Origin: an uncultured bacterium
GTDB lineage: Bacteria; Cyanobacteriota; Vampirovibrionia; Gastranaerophilales; Gastranaerophilaceae
DNA: 35,517 bases
NCBI GenBank assembly: GCA_949282215.1
Contig: CASDPF010000017.1
Span: 1 to 35,517 of the forward strand
Direction: 5' to 3'
A model generated the notes under the pieces. It did no database searches. It saw only the letters and a list, made by a program, of their open reading frames with translations, and had not been told where the DNA came from. How positions within the stretch are numbered: the first letter of the stretch is position 1; each line of letters opens with the position of its first letter. The translations under genes and the position numbers were made by a program. Below are positions 34,066 through 35,517 of this stretch, in pieces.

Positions 34066-34615
34066 AAAACCAATCTATCAGAGGTCTTATTTCTCCGCAT
34101 TCAAGTTCATACTCTTCTGCAAGTTTACTTCTCAGAAGTTTGTCTATTTTAAGTTCTTGTTTTATCGGGTCTTCTATATATAATTCACCGGTATTTTTAT
34201 CATATACTTCTGCATAATTTAATCCTAAATTTGTGCAATTGGGCAGACTAATTGTTCCGTCAGATTTTAAATAAGCAAGTCCGAATGTCCTGCAGATAAT
34301 GCCTCGATATTCATATAATACACAGGATTTATTCAGCAAAAACGGACATTTGTATTGAAAATGTCCAGTTTCAGATTTTTGTTTTGCAATTTTTAATTCA
34401 GTTATATTTTTACGAATTTCTGATTTTGTTTCTTTGGGTAAATTAACAAAACCGTACATAATATATTCTGTTTCAAGTCTGGAAAATGGATATTCTCCTT
34501 TTTCACAACAATCAGTACAGCCTTTTTTACATTTGATATATTTTTTGTGTTTTAAAAAATATCCTCGAAGTTCTTTATCAAGTTCTTCGAGGAATTTTTC
34601 ATATCTTTTCAGCAT
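34064..34615 (-). CDS. YkgJ-type cysteine-cluster protein
   Basis: 183 residues. The Cys cluster KCKKGCTDCCEKG near residues 28-40 is followed by CPFLLNKSCVLYEYRGIICR and NCTNLGL, the pattern of the YkgJ (putative zinc- or iron-chelating) family. Soluble, function unknown. Its ATG shares one base with the stop codon of the upstream glycosyltransferase (TAATG), so they are translationally coupled. Confidence 0.85.
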   Translation of the reverse strand: MLKRYEKFLEELDKELRGYFLKHKKYIKCKKGCTDCCEKGEYPFSRLETEYIMYGFVNLPKETKSEIRKNITELKIAKQKSETGHFQYKCPFLLNKSCVLYEYRGIICRTFGLAYLKSDGTISLPNCTNLGLNYAEVYDKNTGELYIEDPIKQELKIDKLLRSKLAEEYELECGEIRPLIDWF

Positions 34616-35517
34616 TATTTTCCTCTAATGAGTATATATTTTCTTCCATCCAATACAGTTTTATATTTAAGACCTTCTCCGTAAGTTTCAAGATTTCTTT
34701 TTTTCACGGAAATTAAAGCATCATTTTGTTCAAGTTCTTCTTCAAGATTATCTTTGGTTAATTCTTCAATATATTTTATGTGGGCACCATAGTAATATAA
34801 TAAAGAGTATCTTCTTGTATCTCCGAAAGATATTAACTGTTCTTTTTGTTCATTTGCATATTTTGCAAATTTCATCAAGTCGTCTTGTCCGAATTTGTAA
34901 TCAATTAAAAAGAACTCTTTTGTACAAAATGCTGAAACTAATAAAGTAAAAATTACATAAGTGAAAAATACACCCCAAGGTTTATTTTTCATTGCACAAA
35001 TTATGCTTGAAATTCCGCAAAATGCTACAAAACCAATTGTAATCCATTTTGCGGAATAGATATCTTGATAAAGCCATTCAGGCAAGTATAGCGGACTGAA
35101 TAATGCTCCTATAACAAGTAATAAGCATATTCCACCCCATATATACACAGATAAGTTTATAGCTTTTTTGTGTTTTGCGTTATTAATATATTCAAGCCAA
35201 CCGAATGCCAGAATACAAGCAATATGTACATAAATAGGTAAAATGTATGTTATAAGTTTAGTGCTTGATGATGAGAAAAATAAAAGAATAAATATAACAG
35301 CAAGCCAGTTTAGTGCAAGATATTTATGAGCATCGTCTAAGTTATTAAAATTGAATTTAAAATTTTTGAAAATATTCCATTTGAAGTTTTTTGCTTTAGC
35401 AATACTGATTGCAATAGCAGAAAATGTCCAAGGAATTAAACCCCAGAAAATATTTACAAAGTAAAACCAAAAAGGTTCTGAACGATTAATGTCATTTGAT
35501 GTAAAAAATCTTGCAAG
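34615..35517 (-). CDS. ArnT-like membrane glycosyltransferase, C-terminal part (5' end outside window)
   Basis: The frame is open from the right window edge to the stop at 34615, about 300 residues of a longer protein. A GTG at 35148 could be taken for a start, but the in-frame upstream sequence is clearly coding. It has RFFTSNDINRSEPFWFYF, IFWGLIPWTF and FFSSSSTKLITYILPIYVH, which match the middle part of ArnT/PMT-type transferases (the PFWFY and SKLxTYILP motifs). Several membrane segments follow, then a soluble C-terminal domain. It probably transfers a sugar from a lipid carrier to an envelope molecule such as lipid A. Confidence 0.82.
   Translation of the reverse strand, partial: LARFFTSNDINRSEPFWFYFVNIFWGLIPWTFSAIAISIAKAKNFKWNIFKNFKFNFNNLDDAHKYLALNWLAVIFILLFFSSSSTKLITYILPIYVHIACILAFGWLEYINNAKHKKAINLSVYIWGGICLLLVIGALFSPLYLPEWLYQDIYSAKWITIGFVAFCGISSIICAMKNKPWGVFFTYVIFTLLVSAFCTKEFFLIDYKFGQDDLMKFAKYANEQKEQLISFGDTRRYSLLYYYGAHIKYIEELTKDNLEEELEQNDALISVKKRNLETYGEGLKYKTVLDGRKYILIRGK

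Noticed and set aside
35146..35148. GTG as start of a 177-residue protein
   Set aside because: The frame continues upstream to the window edge and encodes recognisable ArnT-type motifs, so this GTG is internal.

Overview
This is an AT-rich bacterial chromosome segment dominated by housekeeping genes. It contains no rRNA, tRNA, CRISPR array or transposase that I can recognise. The organism is most likely a non-photosynthetic relative of cyanobacteria, in the Melainabacteria / Vampirovibrionia group (Gastranaerophilales-like gut bacteria). This is an inference from the low GC, a type IV pilin-like protein of the short FTLAEVLITLGIIG kind, clustered 9-mers one base away from the cyanobacterial DnaA box, and many small unrecognised proteins without signal peptides.

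Left part (1-8.3 kb): the C-terminally truncated part of a giant protein on the minus strand (EF-hand, YD-type repeats, LysM, hydrophobic segment, 17-residue Pro-rich repeats), then bioB, a small membrane-anchored protein, a GT39-like membrane glycosyltransferase and metG.

Origin region (8.3-12 kb): a second, smaller EF-hand/YD-repeat protein, dnaN, and then about 565 bp without a long gene. This gap holds a very AT-rich stretch and a cluster of TTTTCTACA boxes and is my candidate for oriC. It also carries two small transcription units, one with an 11-G homopolymer inside a tiny ORF, followed by a pilin-like gene.

Central part (12-23.6 kb): the dnaG-rpoD operon, a receiver-histidine kinase hybrid, xerD-like and bioD-like genes, a tandem duplication of a divergent XRE-repressor / 64-residue-protein module, a convergent xerC-like gene, an exported TPR protein, and engB with a small upstream partner. 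The duplicated XRE module is the most system-like unknown here. The two copies keep nearly the same small protein but have different inverted-repeat operators, each placed over its promoter.

Right part (23.6-35.5 kb): small unknown proteins, a three-gene operon (C_GCAxxG redox protein, fluoride channel, endonuclease-IV-like TIM barrel), a run of small proteins without signal peptides that includes two diverged paralogues, a possible CheD-like protein, lepA with an apparently leaderless promoter, prmC with a DUF3137 protein and another unknown, an ArsB/NhaD-type permease, a YkgJ-type cysteine-cluster protein, and the C-terminal part of an ArnT-like glycosyltransferase that runs off the right edge.

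All calls come from reading the sequence by eye. No similarity search, folding or model search was run.
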